Positions 24,040 to 35,465 of a DNA stretch of 64,000 nt are shown here, piece by piece. The notes under the pieces are model-generated. The model made no database searches. It saw only the letters and a list, made by a program, of their open reading frames with translations, and was not told the DNA's origin. The translations under genes and the position numbers were made by a program. Position 1 is the stretch's first letter. Each line of letters starts with the position of its first letter. Source of the DNA: Diphasiastrum complanatum (taxonomy: Eukaryota > Streptophyta > Lycopodiopsida > Lycopodiales > Lycopodiaceae); NCBI GenBank assembly GCA_029204225.1, contig CM055107.1:24323391-24387390 (forward strand). Direction: 5' to 3'.

Positions 24040-25120
24040 TCAAGCTCTTTATACATCCACTTCTGAATCGACTGATATGCTTTGGCATTTCAGACTAGGC
24101 CATCTTAACTTCAATAGTATTCAGTAAATGTCGACTCAGAATCTAGTGCAAGATCTTCTGTTAGCAAACTAACTTCTCCATGTGAAAGCCGTATTATCAG
24201 CAAGCATGCTAGAAGTCCTTTTATTTCTGATTCAATTCATACTTCTAAAGGTTTGCTTGATCTTGTAGATAGCGACATTTGTGGCCCAATGCAGACTGCT
24301 TCAACAGGGGGAGCTCTCTATTTTCTAACCTTCAACGATGACTTCTCTTGAAGGAATGCTACTTATTTCTGAAAAACAAATCAGAAGCATTCAAGTTCTT
24401 CAAGCAGTTCAAGACGTCTGCTGAAAATCAGACCCAGAGGAAGATCAAAGCTCTACGCACTGATGGAGGAGGAGAATTTATCTCTACAGAATTTAAGGAG
24501 TTCGAAAGTGCCAAGAGCATGCTGGCCCATGTCTCTCTTCCAAAGAATTTTTGGGGAGAAGCTATTACTACGATTGCCTACCTACAAAATCGATCCATTA
24601 CAAAGGCCCTGAATGAAAAAACACCTTATGAGGTGTGGACATGATCGAAGCCATCACTCAAAAATATTTGAGTGTTTGGATGCACTATTTACGCTCAGAT
24701 CTCTGCTGATCTAAGAAAGAAATTGGACGACACCAGTAGAAAATCGATCTTCATTGGCTATTCCCCAGATCACAAGGTATACAAGCTCTACAACATGAAT
24801 AGTCAAAAATCATTCACAAGTAGAGACGTTGTTTTTGTGGAAGACCAATTCATTGACCACAAGGAAAAAGCTACATCGCCTTACAATCCTAGAGTCGACA
24901 GTTCCGAACTCAGGATTGATCAAAAGCTCGACACCGTTCCGAGACCTTCAGCCCAGTTGTCAAACATGCTTCGATCCGACTACTACTCTCCTTCGCAGCA
25001 ACAACAGATCTCGAAGTCCATCAAATGGATGTCCAGACCGCTTTCTTCAGTGGAACTATCGAAGAGAAGATCTATATGTCACAGCCAAAGGGATAAAAAA
25101 ATATATGGTTGCCTTTTATG
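24040..25120 (+). pseudogene. Copia integrase-to-RT relic with internal deletions
   Basis: The integrase zinc-finger region (LWHFRLGHLNFNSIQ near 24075) and catalytic Asp regions (DSDICGPM, LRTDGGGEFISTEF) are present in shifted frames. At about 24502 the protein jumps from STEFKEF straight to ESAKSMLAHV, removing the PQQNGVAERKN stretch with the catalytic Glu. 24672-24860 continues as FGCTIYAQ...RKSIFIGYSPDHKVYKLY. Near 25015-25092 only the RT piece MDVQTAFFSGTIEEKIYMSQ remains, so most of the RT N-terminal region is also gone. The element cannot move. Confidence 0.8.
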
Positions 25121-25700
25121 AAATCACAATGGAGAAGGTAAGTGGTAAAATAATCATAGTGCTTAAGTTAGTTGAGTCAAAAATAGTTAAAGGGCAAAAG
25201 ATGGAGAGGGTTAGTATAACTCTCATGATCGGGGCACTTGGACAATCAATTGATCAGAGAGATTTTAACTTCAGTGTCCCAGTCAGAAGACGATATCTAG
25301 TGATTGGTAGCTTTTCAAATATATTTGCTCGCTCAATAATGAAATATGATTGAAGTTTAAAATCAAACTAACTAGCTATGTTGATTTCTGAACCTAATGA
25401 TACATTTCTGTTGATAGGTTTTGAAAGAGGATCATGGGTATTTTATCGTGGATATTCTACAGAACATGTTATCCTCGGATTATCAAAGAGCATATGGATG
25501 GTGTACAGCTCAATGTACCTAGGAAAGAGGATTTCAATGTGGAGTGGAATTTGACAGGTGATTTGAAAACTCTGAAATGCATGTATAATGTTTCTCATGA
25601 AGCCACATCTAAGCATCCATGTATATACTGCATAATACTAACAAAAGATGTTCCAAGAAGTACATGTATAACAAGAGAAAATTTGGATCCAAACTAGAAG
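25110..25700 (+). pseudogene. Unidentified coding relic with HPCIYC motif
   Basis: Two ORF pieces, one ending at 25353 (VKGQKMERVSITLMIGALGQ) and one at 25434-25697 (WNLTGDLKTLKCMYNVSHEA then TSKHPCIYCI), look like protein rather than noise. They are separated by 80 AT-rich bases ending in ttgatag, which could be an intron. The CxxC next to a GDLK block suggests a zinc-binding site as found in some transposases. The family is not recognised and could be a DNA transposon or a host gene. It abuts copia sequence on the left. Nothing clear follows to 26960. Confidence 0.35.
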
Positions 25701-26969
25701 CCCGTATTGCCTATTCCACTGAAAAATGTACACATTTGTACTCTTCATGCAGAGGTGAGGATAATAGAGAAACTTATTTATCTTCACACACTATTTGTTT
25801 GGAATACCAAGCCAACATCATAATCAAAACAAGCCATCTCTAGATCAAAAGATGTTCTATCGAAAGCAGGACTCCACAAGGGTCATGTGAAAATACAAAA
25901 AGATGAAAAGCTTTCAGGAAAGATTGGAAATTCGCTATGGAAGCCAAACATAGGAGGAGTAAAAGCATGAAGATTTTTGTCAAACCACACAAGTAAATAA
26001 TCAAGCATTGCACACTCTGTTTGGAAGGAGATCATTGCTGCAACTTAGGATTTCGAGGTGAGAGGTGCAACTAGAATACAGAAAGTTAATTTGTGAAAAA
26101 ATCAGACAGTATGATTAAAATTGTAAGAAAAACTGAATTTACAAATACAGACTTGTGTGGAGTTTGTTGATGTCGTATCAAAGCATGGGGGCCAGATCAC
26201 ATCACGCATTACATGGTCAGTTACTTTGCATGTTCTTGAATTTCCTATCATTATTCATTTCAATTTTGCTTTTGCTAATTCTATATTTCACTATTATGTA
26301 GCACATACTCAGGGATCAAACATCATTCTTTGTCAATACCTACGGGAGCATGAGTATCTGGTCATCACAAAGAATGGAAAAATCACATTGGCAAGCACGA
26401 GCATCATTCCATCGAAACACCCAACATGGGAAAACTGAAAAAAAAATAAAATTACATTATTCAATTGTTTCAATGGTTTTACTAGACAAATCACCAAATC
26501 TTCAGATTATGAGAAGTTCAGAAAAGCTTGCAAATCCATGGAACAAGAGAGAAGGACATCATAATCAAATGATATGCACTCACTGTATATGTATTGATTG
26601 TATAAATACAAAATACAAAGTTTTCAATTTTCATTATCGGTTTTTGAATCTCCTTCAATGGCTTATCATGAAGAAATTATCTGCTTGAGTATGCATTTAA
26701 TAGATGTGCATTGTCCTTGTTTCCACTAAGTTCAATATATGTAGAGTACAATGAATAATGAGAGCTCCTTAAGAACATTCTCATCAGTAAAACGTAGAAT
26801 GTTCAAAACATAAGATCTTTTGACGAAAATGATCTTATTTGTCTTAACAAATTTATGTCCTCCTAGATAATAAAATAAAACTTTAACAACCATTATGACC
26901 CAACTGGGTTGAACTTAGAATGAGCAATACAAATCTCATTTTTTCGAAAATGTCTCAAATAGTAGTGGA

Positions 26970-27062
26970 AGTGACTCATTTAACTTTTTTCACATGTCTT
27001 GGTGAATCTTCTTGTGTAGATGATGCTATGCAAGAGGATGTTAGTGTTAGTCAATGACTTTG
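26970..27062 (+). pseudogene. Short copia fragment (pre-RT linker)
   Basis: In one frame it reads TCLGESSCVDDAMQED, matching the pre-RT stretch FDVPSCVDEARQEEE of the copia element at the left edge. Homology ends at a stop codon after about 30 residues. Confidence 0.5.
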
Positions 27063-27583
27063 ATGGTCAAGTGGAAGATCAAGAGGTTGATCTCAAATGG
27101 CTTCAACAACACAAAAGGAAAGATGGCAATTTGGAACTAATCAAGAGCATCAAAGGGAAGTCAAGTGGCAAAAATGTTTTGGATCTATTTTTGCAGGTGT
27201 TTGAAGACTCAAATGAGGTCAAGGGAACAACAAGGAAGTGTTGTTCAAGTTTACTTTACTTGTCCTATCTCATGTTTGAGCTATTTCATGTGAATGTGTG
27301 CAAATGGTCAAGATATGGTGAAACTAGCTACATTGTCTTGCAATATCTTATTGTTGGAATTGTACTAGCATTATTGGCTAGTTTTGCTGATGGAAATGAA
27401 GCTATTGGAGGCTCAATATATCACTCATTCATGATCAAGTCATCAAGGATTGATGATATCTTATGGCAAGATGGAGATGGAGGCTCATTCATGGAGTTTT
27501 ATGGAGGATACATATCAAGAGAGGACAAAAATGGAGGAGACATGCAAGCAAACAGTTCAAATTTGAATATTGATATGCATTGA
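27020..27583 (+). CDS. Hypothetical ORF, 187 residues
   Basis: An open frame of 187 codons, long for this AT-rich DNA, but it starts in a different frame from the copia fragment it overlaps. It has a charged N-terminal half (DQEVDLKWLQQHKRKDGN) and one hydrophobic stretch near residues 104-122 (IVLQYLIVGIVLALLASFAD) that could span a membrane. It resembles nothing known to me. A (TC)n tract follows 118 bases later. It may be chance in the 3' untranslated part of an LTR element. Confidence 0.25.
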   Translation: MMLCKRMLVLVNDFDGQVEDQEVDLKWLQQHKRKDGNLELIKSIKGKSSGKNVLDLFLQVFEDSNEVKGTTRKCCSSLLYLSYLMFELFHVNVCKWSRYGETSYIVLQYLIVGIVLALLASFADGNEAIGGSIYHSFMIKSSRIDDILWQDGDGGSFMEFYGGYISREDKNGGDMQANSSNLNIDMH

Positions 27584-27697
27584 ATCTAGTCTATTGGTAG
27601 AATAGATCTAGAACTTTCTAAATGTTGATAAGCTTGGACAAGCACATCCAAATAGGTCAAGGACCTGTTATATATAGTGCACAAGTGTGGGAAGAGA

Positions 27698-27808
<111 letters not shown>

Positions 27809-28820
27809 CATTCATGCTTATGGAAGTGATCTCTTTGGATTTCTACACTCATTTGTGCATTGTCTTCTTGATATCTTGAATTCTTGTGTGTAGCATGCTA
27901 TTTTAGGTGGTGTATTGGATCTACACATGTGAAAGGTGTTATGGTACAGCCATTGTACGGACAACAATAGTACTTTATTATTCATATGCTATTTGGTCAA
28001 GTTCTTATTGAGTTTATAGCTTCTATGCAAGTGGATGCTAATTTTCTACATTGTTAATGGTGCTAGATTTGATTTCTTTAGTAACCAAAGATCAAAAGGA
28101 TAAATTGGATCTTAGTTATCTGATTTTTTTCACACATACTACGTCACCATTCATTGTGTAGTAATTGCATCACTTCACGACTGTTACCCGCACAGTTGTA
28201 ATCTTCACGGCCACTGCAACTAATGTGTATATACATACAATAAATCAGTAACGAAATAGGATGAAGGATAATGAACATACATTCCATATACCATACTTGA
28301 GTTAATAATCAATGGTAGCATGAATTAGAGTTCCTCCATGAACTCCCTTGTATTAGACAATCTAATTCCATAGGATCAAAGATTTTAGAGAGAGTGAAAG
28401 TAATTCAAAAAGTAGAGATAGTATTCAATCTTTAAGTAGCATGGTAAAATCGCAACACATAGTGCGATACTATTGTAAATCATTTTTGGATACAAAATCG
28501 TGATCTAATTGTTGTATTCACAACAACTTAATACAGATTCTCTATTTTCTTTATGTGTGTTCCACTGTTGAATGCTTTCTGATAAGTCCTTTCTCATGTA
28601 TTGATACTTGTTCCACAACTCATTCAAAATATCTCATTCGAAGGAAGCATAGCCGTCTTAGACGCCTAACTATTTCGCTCTTTTCATGGGTGTCTTTGAC
28701 ACCTGCAAAGATATTCCTCTGGTTGATCTAAGTAATAGTCTGAATCAACATATTGATAAAAATCCTGTTATAATTTACTGTTGAGTTTTTCCCTTGACTG
28801 AATATCTCCTTCAACGAGGG

Positions 28821-28899
28821 TGGTATCAGAGCTGATAAATAGTATATTCAAACACAATCATTCCGCTTTATATGAACCCAACAAAGTGGTATCAGAGCC
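28821..28899 (+). other. Two primer-binding sites 66 bp apart
   Basis: TGGTATCAGAGC at 28821-28832 and TGGTATCAGAGCC at 28887-28899, both in the same orientation and ahead of a copia gag. An LTR should end just left of the first (…tccttcaacgaggg). Duplication of the LTR/leader junction is the simplest reading. Confidence 0.8.
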
Positions 28900-28957
28900 A
28901 TAGGTCCAAACTGTTATAGTATTCAAGACTATTTTACAATTTCTTAGATCATTCATA

Positions 28958-29392
28958 ATGGAAGGTACATTTTCAGAAAGTCGCTTGATCAATAAGTTCA
29001 ACGGTGATGATTTTCACATGTGAAAATTCAAAATGAAGATGATACTCATTGGGAAAAAAATTTGGGAATACGTCAACGGTTCAAAAGCCAGACTGGCTGA
29101 AGCTGACATGCTGACCGCTTGGGAAGCTAAGGATGGCAAAGCTCTTGACATTGTATCTCTAAATCTTAAAGATTCACGAATAGCTCATGTAGCAAATTCT
29201 TTCGGTTCCAAAGAAGCATGGGACATTCTTTCTAGTCTATATGAAACAACAGATGTATCGACTCGTCTCTTCTTGAGAAATAAGTTCATATCGTTCAAGA
29301 TGAGTGAAGGAATCTCAATCATTGATCATCTGAATGAATTCAAACAGCTGCTCAATCAGTTAGCTACAATAGGTTCAAAGATGCTAACATGA
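28958..29392 (+). pseudogene. Copia gag, N-terminal part
   Basis: Begins MEGTFSESRLINKFNGDDFH, the start of a copia gag (DUF4219-like), then the UBN2-type gag region KEAWDILSSLYE and SEGISIIDHLNEFKQLLNQL. A TGA at 29021-29023 stands where Trp is expected (FHxWKFKM). The frame ends at 29392, where unrelated minus-strand gypsy sequence begins. It is preceded by its own primer-binding sites, so the left end of this element is in place and everything after gag is lost. Confidence 0.85.
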
Positions 29393-29414
29393 TTGAAGAT
29401 GAATATCTATCTCA

Positions 29415-29999
29415 TTACTTTGAGACACAATCTCGTGCAAGGTGACCATCTCCATTGCACTTGAAGTGAAGATTCTTCTTTCGAGCTTCCGCTAGGTGCT
29501 TCTTGTGACCTTGATGTTTATTAAAGTGGTGTTTGGATTTCTTAGAATTAGGATTCGAAGATGCCTCATTGGTAACTTCCTTATCCTTTCTTTTAAATTG
29601 GAAACTCTTCTTTTGCTCATTAGGGTGATGAGTCTTATGTGGCTTAGGATTATTATAAAAAAAAAATGTAGTCTTAATAGCATCTTCTAGGGTGTTAGAA
29701 TGGCTCCTTCTAACATCCACTTGATAGTCTTTAGGTAAACCATCAATAAACATGAGCATCTATATCTTTGGAGTTATTTCACTATAAAGAGGAGTAAGAT
29801 ACTCATGGAAATCTTGAATGAATTGATCAAGGCCTTTAGTCATGGTTACTCCTGAAAGCTTTTGAAAATGTTCATAATCACCTAACAAGGAAAAAAAGTA
29901 TTCCTTGAACACTAGACAAAATGTCTCACATGTTAAGGGTTGTTTTTCTTTGGCTACTAAATCCTCCCACCAAACTAAAGCTTTTCCATCCAGAAACAT
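29415..29999 (-). pseudogene. Ty3/gypsy gag, minus strand
   Basis: Capsid-type gag: FLDGKALVWWEDLVAKEK, TFCLVFKEYFFSLLGDYEHF and FIDGLPKDYQVDVRRSHSNT are typical of the Retrotrans_gag family. One in-frame TAG at 29760-29762 splits an otherwise continuous frame. The C-terminal zinc knuckle reads HFKCNGDGHLARDC: the first Cys of CX2CX4HX4C is His. Protease and RT are absent, because the + strand copia gag abuts it at 29.4 kb. Its leader and primer-binding site lie at 30.0-31.25 kb. Confidence 0.85.
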
Positions 30000-31238
30000 A
30001 GTGGCGGTGAAGGGTTTTCACTTCCAGAAAATATATTCATGACAAATATTTATTCCAAACATTAAGCCATGAATTAACTACTTGTAGACTCCTCTCTTTC
30101 TTTTCTCTTTATACACTTTACTCAAAACTCATTCAAGTTTTCATTTACATGTTGGTTTTCTCTTTTAGTTTTCCATAACATCACTCATAATAAACCATTA
30201 ATAAATTTGATGGCAAATCTTCATTTACAATTATCAAAATTGTAAAATTGTTTCATCTATGTTTGTAGTGTGGAATGAAGAACTATCCTTTGTTCTAGTA
30301 GGAGTTGCTAGCAAATTCTTTCTCTTTCTTTTTTAATTTCAAATGTTAAAAAGCGAACGAATTTACAGTCTTTTAACCAAAACAAATTTTGCTTTAATGT
30401 AAAATTAACCCTTCACAAAAACCAGAATTTTGGCCTATTTTCACTAATTCAAGATTCAAATAGACTAAAAATCAGATTTGAAGATTTTTGAAGTTTTGTG
30501 AAGGTCACTGAAGTTCTGTGAAAGTCACTGAAGTTTTGTTAAAAAAATAGAATTTCAAAATGATGGGTAAAACATTTTTTCCTTTAATGTAAAATTAACT
30601 TCCCTTCACAAAAACCAGAATTTTTGGCCTAATTTCACTAATCCAAATAGACTAAAAATCAGATTTGAAGCCTTTTGAAGTTTTTTGAAGGTCACTGAAG
30701 TTTTGTGAAAAAAAATAAAATTTTAAAATGAAGGGTAGCTTTATCCTAAGATGGGTTGATTTCTCACTAAGTTTAGTGTGTAGACAACACCAATCTTCCA
30801 AACTACCTCTACATTTGGTAGCTTCACTTTAGGCACAAACCAAACTTCAAAAATAAAATTTTGAAAGTTGAAGTTGGGCAGTTCCTAACTGGACCCACAA
30901 ATTTGGACAGCCAACAAAAGACGAAACTTCTACCTCTCTATATCAAAACAGGAAATTTTCAACCTCTACTTTCATGAAACACCTCTAAATTCAACCTACT
31001 TTTCAACTTGCAATAACTTATACCTATCAACTTGAAAATGTGTGCATGCTGGCCATTTTATTTTCAGCTTAAAAAGCCTTTCAAAAAAAAAAGAAAAAAA
31101 AAAAGCACCTATCGAAAAGTCTATCAATTTCTAAATAGAAATTGGTGCTACTTCAACCACACTAGAAAACAATTCGATGGTAGATTTTTATGCAACAAAA
31201 AAAAAGAGGTTTAGAATTACCATTCCCACTTTGGAAGA
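30000..31238 (-). other. Untranslated leader of the minus-strand gypsy element
   Basis: 1.2 kb between primer-binding site and gag with no protein-like ORF. It holds a 190-bp tandem duplication. Confidence 0.5.
30391..30740 (+). repeat. 190-bp tandem duplication
   Basis: 30391-30580 is repeated from 30581 (ctttaatgtaaaattaac, cttcacaaaaaccagaattt, agactaaaaatcagatttga). Within unit 1 a 20-bp motif, gaagttttgtgaaggtcact, is itself iterated three times. Confidence 0.9.
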
Positions 31239-31251
31239 GGCCCTGATACCA
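31239..31251 (-). other. Primer-binding site of the minus-strand gypsy element
   Basis: The reverse complement is TGGTATCAGGGCC, one base from the iMet-type site, upstream of the gypsy gag on the same strand. Confidence 0.7.
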
Positions 31252-32140
31252 CTTTTACAACTAGAAAGAGCTGCCCATCAAGCCTTTGAGTTGATGTCCA
31301 CCAATGCCTCCAAAAGCCCTCCAATGTGCTCTACTCCAATGCTCCTAAGATCCTTCCAAAAGTAGACAATCAAATGGCCTCAAGAATTCACCACCCAACC
31401 ATAGCTAGATCTCTGAACAAGCAAGACTGTCTAGCACCCCCTACCACAATCACTACCATCACAATCACAAGCATGCTCAAGATCCTATCCCCATCTAAGT
31501 CTCATACCAAAGATGGTGATTCTCTCAAGAACAAGCAAGCCAAATCTATGCTTTCTACACACTAGCCTTCCACTAGAAAATAGAAGCAAGCAACAACCAA
31601 GAAAATATTTTCTCGTTTGGGCACCCTCTCACTCTCTTATAGATGGCCAATGAGTCACTCCAAAGCACTATGGAATGTCCACACAAGCCAATGAAAAAAG
31701 GGGAGTCAAAGGAAAGGCCAAGAGCCTCACAAGTTAGTGGAATGTCAAAAGACACCTTCCATAACTTATGGTTCTTGGTTATAACTTATTGGGTCCTTTA
31801 GGGGCACCAAGGGACCCTAGTAGGTGTGCCCTCCTACTAGGTACTCATGACCCTTATGTGATGGCTAACTTAGGTCAAAGGCCAATTATGTAATCATGGC
31901 TCAAGGTTGAGGCCCAAGATCTAGTAAAATGACAAATACCCATGGTAAGGTCTTCCTAACACCTCACTAGATTCCATACCTCCATCCAAGGCATAGAAAC
32001 CTACATGCCCTTATCCAAGGACATAAGTACCTTAATCCCAAGGCACCTACCTTTAATTGAAGAGTACCCCTTATCCAAGGGTGACTTGCCATTTAGCCCG
32101 CCAGACACTAAATGGGCACATAGGGGTTATTGAAGTATTG
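31252..32140 (-). repeat. Probable 5' LTR of the minus-strand gypsy element
   Basis: Lies between the primer-binding site and the copia gag start at 32.14 kb. It is non-coding, with the inverted repeat cctagtagg...cctactagg near 31814-31840 and repeated ttatccaagg words near 32010-32080. Ends are not resolved; no TG...CA boundary was found next to the primer-binding site. Confidence 0.45.
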
Positions 32141-32144
32141 CTAG

Positions 32145-32327
32145 TTACGTAGGTATGTAAGAAGGTTTTTTCTCCACACCTCCAACAATGTCTATCAAAT
32201 CATTCATCTCAATGAGAGACTCCATTCTCACCTTCCAAGTAGAATAATTTGTTGAGGTAAGCCTATCATTGCCTTCCAACATGAAACTACTTGATGTTGC
32301 CATGTTGTAATGACTTGATCTTCTCAT
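32145..32327 (-). pseudogene. Copia gag start, minus strand
   Basis: Reads MLEGNDRLTSTNYSTWKVRM, the conserved N-terminus of copia gag (DUF4219-like), then ESLIEMNDLIDIVGG. It stops where the gypsy LTR begins, so the gypsy element probably inserted into this older copia gag. Confidence 0.75.
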
Positions 32328-32339
32328 TCAAACTGTTTC

Positions 32340-33870
32340 AATGCACAAAGCACTCTCTTGAATGTCAACAAATGAACTCGAGAAGAAATCACGAAGATAT
32401 GGAACCTCTCAAATCTCTTTCTTGCACCAAACCTAGCAAAATCAACACACTGGATCGAAGATAACTCATTTTATAGAGACAGATATAGCTAGGTTCCCGC
32501 TTTTTCCACATTATATGGCTTCTAGATTGTCTGATGGCCTCAGGTTCATATTGGGTCGGCTTCATATTTCTTCCACCGCCTTGGGATTGAGATCGGACGG
32601 TATGAAGAGTGTTTCGAGAGAGGAGAGGATCCTTCTACTAAGTTCCTGGGTGGAGCGTTGACCAAGTACTTGTTTGTTGACCTAAGACTTGCCTATTGTC
32701 CTTGGCCTAAGATTGGAGAGACCTACCTATTGACTGGAGACTTCAGACTAGAGAACTAACTATTGACCTAGCCTAAAATCGTCTAGTTGGTTGCAACCAT
32801 TTCCCATGGTTTCAGGATAGCCACTGCTAATGGAATTGTATTCTATTGATCATAAGCCCATCTATCATCAACATGAGCGTGATTATGGAGCATCTTTTCA
32901 AACATGTGGAAGATATGAAATATGAATGGGAGTGCAAATGTGATTGGATGGATCCAATGAAAGAAAAAATCAAAGGTTTAATTGCAAAGATTCATATACT
33001 TGAACAAGAAAACATGGAATGAAAAAAGGTCAGCACACTAAAAAAGATACAAGACTTGTAATCAAGAATAGAAGAAAAAACCAAAACTTGGTCGGAGGTT
33101 GTGAAGGGAAACTAGGCAATTCAACCTATATCTATCATGATTACAACCACAATATCAAAAAACATGTAATGTATAGCTAACCTCTTAGAATGTACGTAAG
33201 AGGGATTCCAGATACTAACAATGTATCACAAACTTCTTGGAGTGAATATTAGGGCTAAGAAACATAGGTATGGAAACAACATGGCAAACAAAGAAAGACA
33301 ATTGCACTATGGTAATTCATTGCGGTATCTTTTTTGATGGTTGGAGGAATGCTCTCAAGCAAAGGGTCAAGCAAAAGACCATAGAGATCTCAATGGATGA
33401 TGATCTCACATTTATGCAGGTTATGGAATAGAAGAGCCTATTGAAGAGGCAAGAGATTAGTGAAATAGGTTTAGGGTTTGGGATGGTCAATCTATCTTTA
33501 CGGAGAGGCAATTGCCACTTACTACCAATCTTACACCTTGAGGTCCAAGCCCCATGAGAGGACTATGGAACTATTTTGGTATTCATTCCTCTTCAATAGT
33601 TAGAGACCTACAAGTCTTTATAGTCAGAGACAATATATAGTCTTTGAAAAGACTCGTGAAAGTCGTTCCAAGATGAGCATATGCATTCATTTTTTATTAA
33701 GATCATTGACAGTTGTAGACTAGGTCCAGATCTATATATGGCGATGTGCTACTTTCTCCCTAAAACATCAATTTTTTTAGATAGTACATATTCTCCACCT
33801 TTTGATAGGGTATTAGAAGACCTTGTGAAGTTGGTATCCAACATATTCATTTATGAGTTTATATTATTGA
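32340..33870. other. Decayed sequence without recognisable genes
   Basis: A charged stretch at 32900-33110 (+), EHLFKHVEDMKYEWE, then a Lys/Glu-rich region ending KTWSEVVKG, hints at a LINE ORF1 or a coiled coil, but stops are frequent. Nothing else is supported. Confidence 0.3.
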
Positions 33871-33879
33871 ACACGAGTT

Positions 33880-34130
33880 TATAGCCCTTGTTGGTTCCGG
33901 TAGCATCCATTCTATAGTCAGTAGCAAGATTATGTCCCATATCCATGCTACAGCTAATTCTTGCTCCAAGTCCTATAAGTCTGCTAGTTTTCATACTTTC
34001 CAAATTGTCACTCTGTTCTGATGCTTTGCTTATAAAATTGGAGATTTTACTGGTTAGGTTGATTTACACATTATTCCTATGAAGTATTATGGCATTATTC
34101 TTGACACGCAATGATTTACATCGTGGGGGA
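33880..34130 (+). pseudogene. Ty3/gypsy aspartic protease remnant
   Basis: Reads ALVGSGSIHSIVSSKIMS and, after stops, DLHIIPMKYYGIILDT, matching the LVDSGSTHSFIS and LPL-gyDvVLGt motifs of gypsy proteases. The catalytic Asp is Gly (LVGSG). No other domain of this element is left. Confidence 0.6.
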
Positions 34131-34139
34131 TGTGACTAG

Positions 34140-35275
34140 TAATATGGCCAAAAGGACAATTCTATTGTCCTAAATGACACCTCTTTTGCATTCCCTAGCA
34201 GTAAATTCATCTTAAATTATGGTTTTGTGTCCGGTAAACAATTCATGTGTAGCTACTTACAGAGCTCTTGTATGTGTCTCTCACACTTCGTATACGCTTG
34301 TTGCCTGAGTTTTGATAAATTGCTAGTTTGTGTTCATATTCAAATACTATTGAGATTTTTTTTTTGTCTTGTATGTTATAAGTGTGCCCGAGTGGATTCA
34401 AATTCAGATCTCAAGGTGAGGACAAGAGCTAACAACCAACAATCTCTTCTTATTTGACAATGCAAAGAGCTACTTATACCACGGGTACTCATTGAAGCTT
34501 GTACAGAACTTCCACCAGTACTCATGAGTGGGAATTGAATCTTGCAACCAGCAGATAGCTTTGCACCTATTCTATTCAAACCAAGAATCAAGATGCAAGA
34601 CTCAATCTTATTTTTGGTGTCACATTATTTGATTAACATGAGCAAATCTTTTGATGATCAAATAATGCTCAATAAAATAGCAAGACGCTACTACATAAGG
34701 AAGAATTTAGATCTTGTATGCAATAAGCAGAATATTTAAGCCTTGTTCGGCGAGATTGAATGAGGCTTGAAATAAGAGTTATTTTGACACTAAAGCAAAA
34801 TGGATGAGAGACTGAGTAGTGGGACATAGTAATCTCAAAGAATAAGTGACTTATAGTTGCATGGTAGTCTATTTGAAATAGCACTCCTGCTTCAGCAAAT
34901 CTGAAGCGCTTAGATTAAGTGTCAAGTAATATATATAGTATCAGTTTACCTTAGTCATGACTCGTTCAACTGTGGGTGGTATACTTTGTATAATGCAAAG
35001 CTATTCTTCGAGTGGTACAACCTCCAGTAGAATGTTGATATTTCAAAGGTAATTTATTCTGTTTGTTCTTGATTTTGCAATGGTGATTAATTTTATTATT
35101 CTGTGAATTTTCTTAACATAAACTAATATGTGAATATTATATCTTGTAATGGGCAAGGCTTCAGCCACCCCCTGATTTGTTTGGCAATGTTGATGACGTT
35201 ATTATAGTAAATAAAGGAGGACAAAATATAGATAGCAAAGAATAGACATAGATGCAAAATATATAGAAATGATAG

Positions 35276-35278
<3 letters not shown>
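34140..35278. other. Intergenic AT-rich DNA
   Basis: Only short ORFs, none protein-like, and no repeat boundaries were recognised. Confidence 0.4.

Positions 35279-35344
<66 letters not shown>
35279..35344. repeat. (TA)n microsatellite
   Basis: About 33 TA units. The Tyr-Ile ORF across it is an artefact. Confidence 0.98.
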
Positions 35345-35346
<2 letters not shown>

Positions 35347-35465
35347 GCGACTCCATTTTATTGAAATTGGAGCCTATATAATAATTTGAAAAAACATGTA
35401 CTGATGCCCAACTCGAGCTTATATTTGTTGAATTAAAAAGTCTATACAGATTTTACTGAACTGTA

